A stretch of DNA of 64,000 nucleotides, taken from the NCBI RefSeq assembly GCF_910592395.1, contig NC_088322.1, forward strand, positions 14,503,431 through 14,567,430, in the 5' to 3' direction. The DNA comes from Lineus longissimus (lineage: Eukaryota; Nemertea; Pilidiophora; Heteronemertea; Lineidae). Below, piece by piece: positions 63,401 through 64,000 of this stretch. The notes under the pieces are model-generated. The model worked only from the letters and a program-made list of their open reading frames with translations. It was not told the DNA's origin and ran no database searches. A program made the position numbers and the translations under genes. Position 1 is the first letter of the stretch. Each line of letters opens with the position of its first letter.

Positions 63401-64000
63401 TCATTGTCAGGTTTTACTTTGGAGTTGGCATCTCCTATACTCGCGTCAGATTGCCAACACCAAGTTTCCGTACATTGCCTACAAGAGTTAAAGAGGCCTG
63501 TCTCCACATTTTGATTTGTTTACCTCCAGTTGATTGAATCTCAGACGAACCAGGATGAAGAGGAGGAAGAGGAAGTTGAGAAGGGTCCGGACTTCAACTA
63601 CCTGCTTGACATGACGGTGAAGACACTCAACAAGGACAAGAGGGAGGCGTTACTCAAACAGAGAGATGAGAAGAATGATGAGCTGCACACGCTCAGGAGG
63701 AAGTCCCCGAAGGACCTCTGGCACGAGGATCTGGCTGCCTTCCTCGAAGAGCTCGATGTAAGTTTAAAACCTTTTTTGCAAGATATACTGATGAGTAAGA
63801 TGATTCATCTGGGTAGAGCGGAGGTGTATTAGTGGACTAAGAATCAAACTTTATTTAAACCTTGCAGAAAGTCGAGCAAAAGGAACGGGAGGATGACAAA
63901 GCCGGCGCAAAGATTGTGGCTAAAACATCGGGCAAGGGAGGTGGCGGGCGTGGTGCCATGAAGCAAAAGAAACTCATCACAGAGATGCTACCATCGCCGA
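54858..64000 (+). CDS. TOP2: DNA topoisomerase II (3' end beyond window)
   Basis: Twenty complete exons and part of a twenty-first join in frame to about 1256 residues; roughly the last 200-350 of a usual 1450-1600 are missing. TOP2 passes one DNA duplex through a double-strand break in another, using ATP, and is needed in the nucleus for replication, condensation and segregation. Domains in order: N-terminal Ala-rich linker, GHKL ATPase, transducer, TOPRIM, winged-helix cleavage core with active-site tyrosine at about residue 840 (SPRYIF), coiled coil and C-gate, acidic stretch, start of the basic tail. The start ([12 protein letters not shown]) is the ATG before donor GTAAGTTT. All introns are GT..AG and mostly 110-420 bp, except intron 1 (971 bp). 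Most bilaterians other than vertebrates have one TOP2 gene; I cannot tell whether this one is alone. Confidence 0.97.
54894..55864 (+). other. TOP2 intron 1
   Basis: At 971 bp this is by far the longest TOP2 intron. It includes an ATTGG motif near 55030 and no exon. First introns often hold regulatory sites; nothing specific can be shown here. Confidence 0.6.
57589..58417 (+). CDS. TOP2: TOP2 exons 6-7: transducer domain
   Basis: Exons are 57589-57867 and 58280-58417, both phase 0. They carry [19 protein letters not shown] and the QTK loop (FDSQTKENM; lysine at about residue 414), which contacts the ATP gamma-phosphate and links ATP state to gate movement. Confidence 0.95.
58548..59689 (+). 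CDS. TOP2: TOP2 exons 8-10: TOPRIM metal-binding domain
   Basis: Exons are 58548-58841, 59159-59395 and 59584-59689. They contain the TOPRIM glutamate in LTEGDSAK (about residue 496) and the acidic triad DQDQDGSH (about residues 576-580), which bind the two Mg ions used in cleavage. Both motifs are intact. Confidence 0.96.
59984..62497 (+). CDS. TOP2: TOP2 exons 11-17: cleavage core with active-site tyrosine
   Basis: Exons are 59984-60093, 60256-60463, 60662-60783, 61045-61193, 61383-61614, 61792-61991 and 62362-62497. They include [37 protein letters not shown] (the tyrosine that bonds to DNA, with its neighbouring arginine) and [10 protein letters not shown]. Junction phases alternate, and every join restores a conserved residue. 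Confidence 0.95.
62740..64000 (+). CDS. TOP2: TOP2 exons 18-21: coiled coil, C-gate and start of C-terminal tail
   Basis: Exons are 62740-62944, 63136-63233, 63530-63757 and 63868 to beyond the window. They cover [25 protein letters not shown], an acidic run ([11 protein letters not shown]), FNYLLDM and [11 protein letters not shown]. Exon 21 is Lys/Gly-rich (GKGGGGRG), the start of the variable tail with nuclear-localisation and regulatory roles in the family. Confidence 0.93.
62978..63066 (+). pseudogene. Decayed copy of TOP2 exon 18 end inside intron 18
   Basis: About 130 bp after the end of the matching part of exon 18, the intron reads, in the aligned frame, [20 protein letters not shown] against [20 protein letters not shown] in the exon. 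There is no frameshift over some 27 codons. Nucleotide identity is visible at TGTCAG, TTCATCCAA and elsewhere. The copy has no acceptor and no donor at the equivalent end, so it is a partial, unspliced duplicate. Confidence 0.75.
63306..63389. repeat. 28 bp tandem repeat, three copies, in TOP2 intron 19
   Basis: TCCCTGGAGTGAGGTTTGGA plus GAGCTGAA repeats exactly at 63306, 63334 and 63362. The near-identity of the copies indicates recent expansion. Confidence 0.92.

Overview
This is metazoan nuclear DNA, most likely from a non-vertebrate bilaterian. The evidence is intron-split genes with GT..AG junctions and conserved phases, protein families typical of animals, long gene-poor stretches full of decayed local duplications, and no prokaryotic gene layout. 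I cannot name the species. Four protein-coding genes can be assembled exon by exon.

(1) Minus strand, 14131 down to 2998: a small secreted, probably GPI-anchored Ly6/uPAR (three-finger) protein. It has three coding exons (signal peptide, finger half, finger half plus anchor) and a first intron of about 10 kb. (2) Plus strand, 24424 to 46171: a second Ly6/uPAR protein with the same 12-cysteine plan and the same intron phases. Its exons 2 and 3 are firm. Its signal-peptide exon, about 21 kb upstream, is inferred. The two genes point away from each other, and together they take up about 43 kb for roughly 300 codons.

(3) Minus strand, 53258 down to 51407: UBE2G2, the ER-associated-degradation ubiquitin-conjugating enzyme, complete in five exons. 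(4) Plus strand, 54858 to the window end: DNA topoisomerase II. Twenty complete exons and part of a twenty-first encode about 1256 residues, from the initiator Met through ATPase, TOPRIM, catalytic tyrosine and C-gate into the C-terminal tail. UBE2G2 and TOP2 are head to head across a 1.6 kb interval.

The rest is intronic or intergenic. It holds minisatellites, many diverged tandem duplications, a small MITE-like foldback element, a tRNA-Glu-like pol III unit, a composite repeat with tRNA-like arms, nested palindromes, and a CCAAT/TATA promoter-like block with no recognised gene. The most striking item is a perfect inverted repeat (100 bp arms, 23 bp spacer) in UBE2G2 intron 3. It is bracketed by a 10 bp direct repeat that covers the exon 3 splice donor, so the donor looks duplicated and rebuilt by an insertion. 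Decayed copies of exon parts also lie beside their parents in the second Ly6 gene and in TOP2 intron 18.
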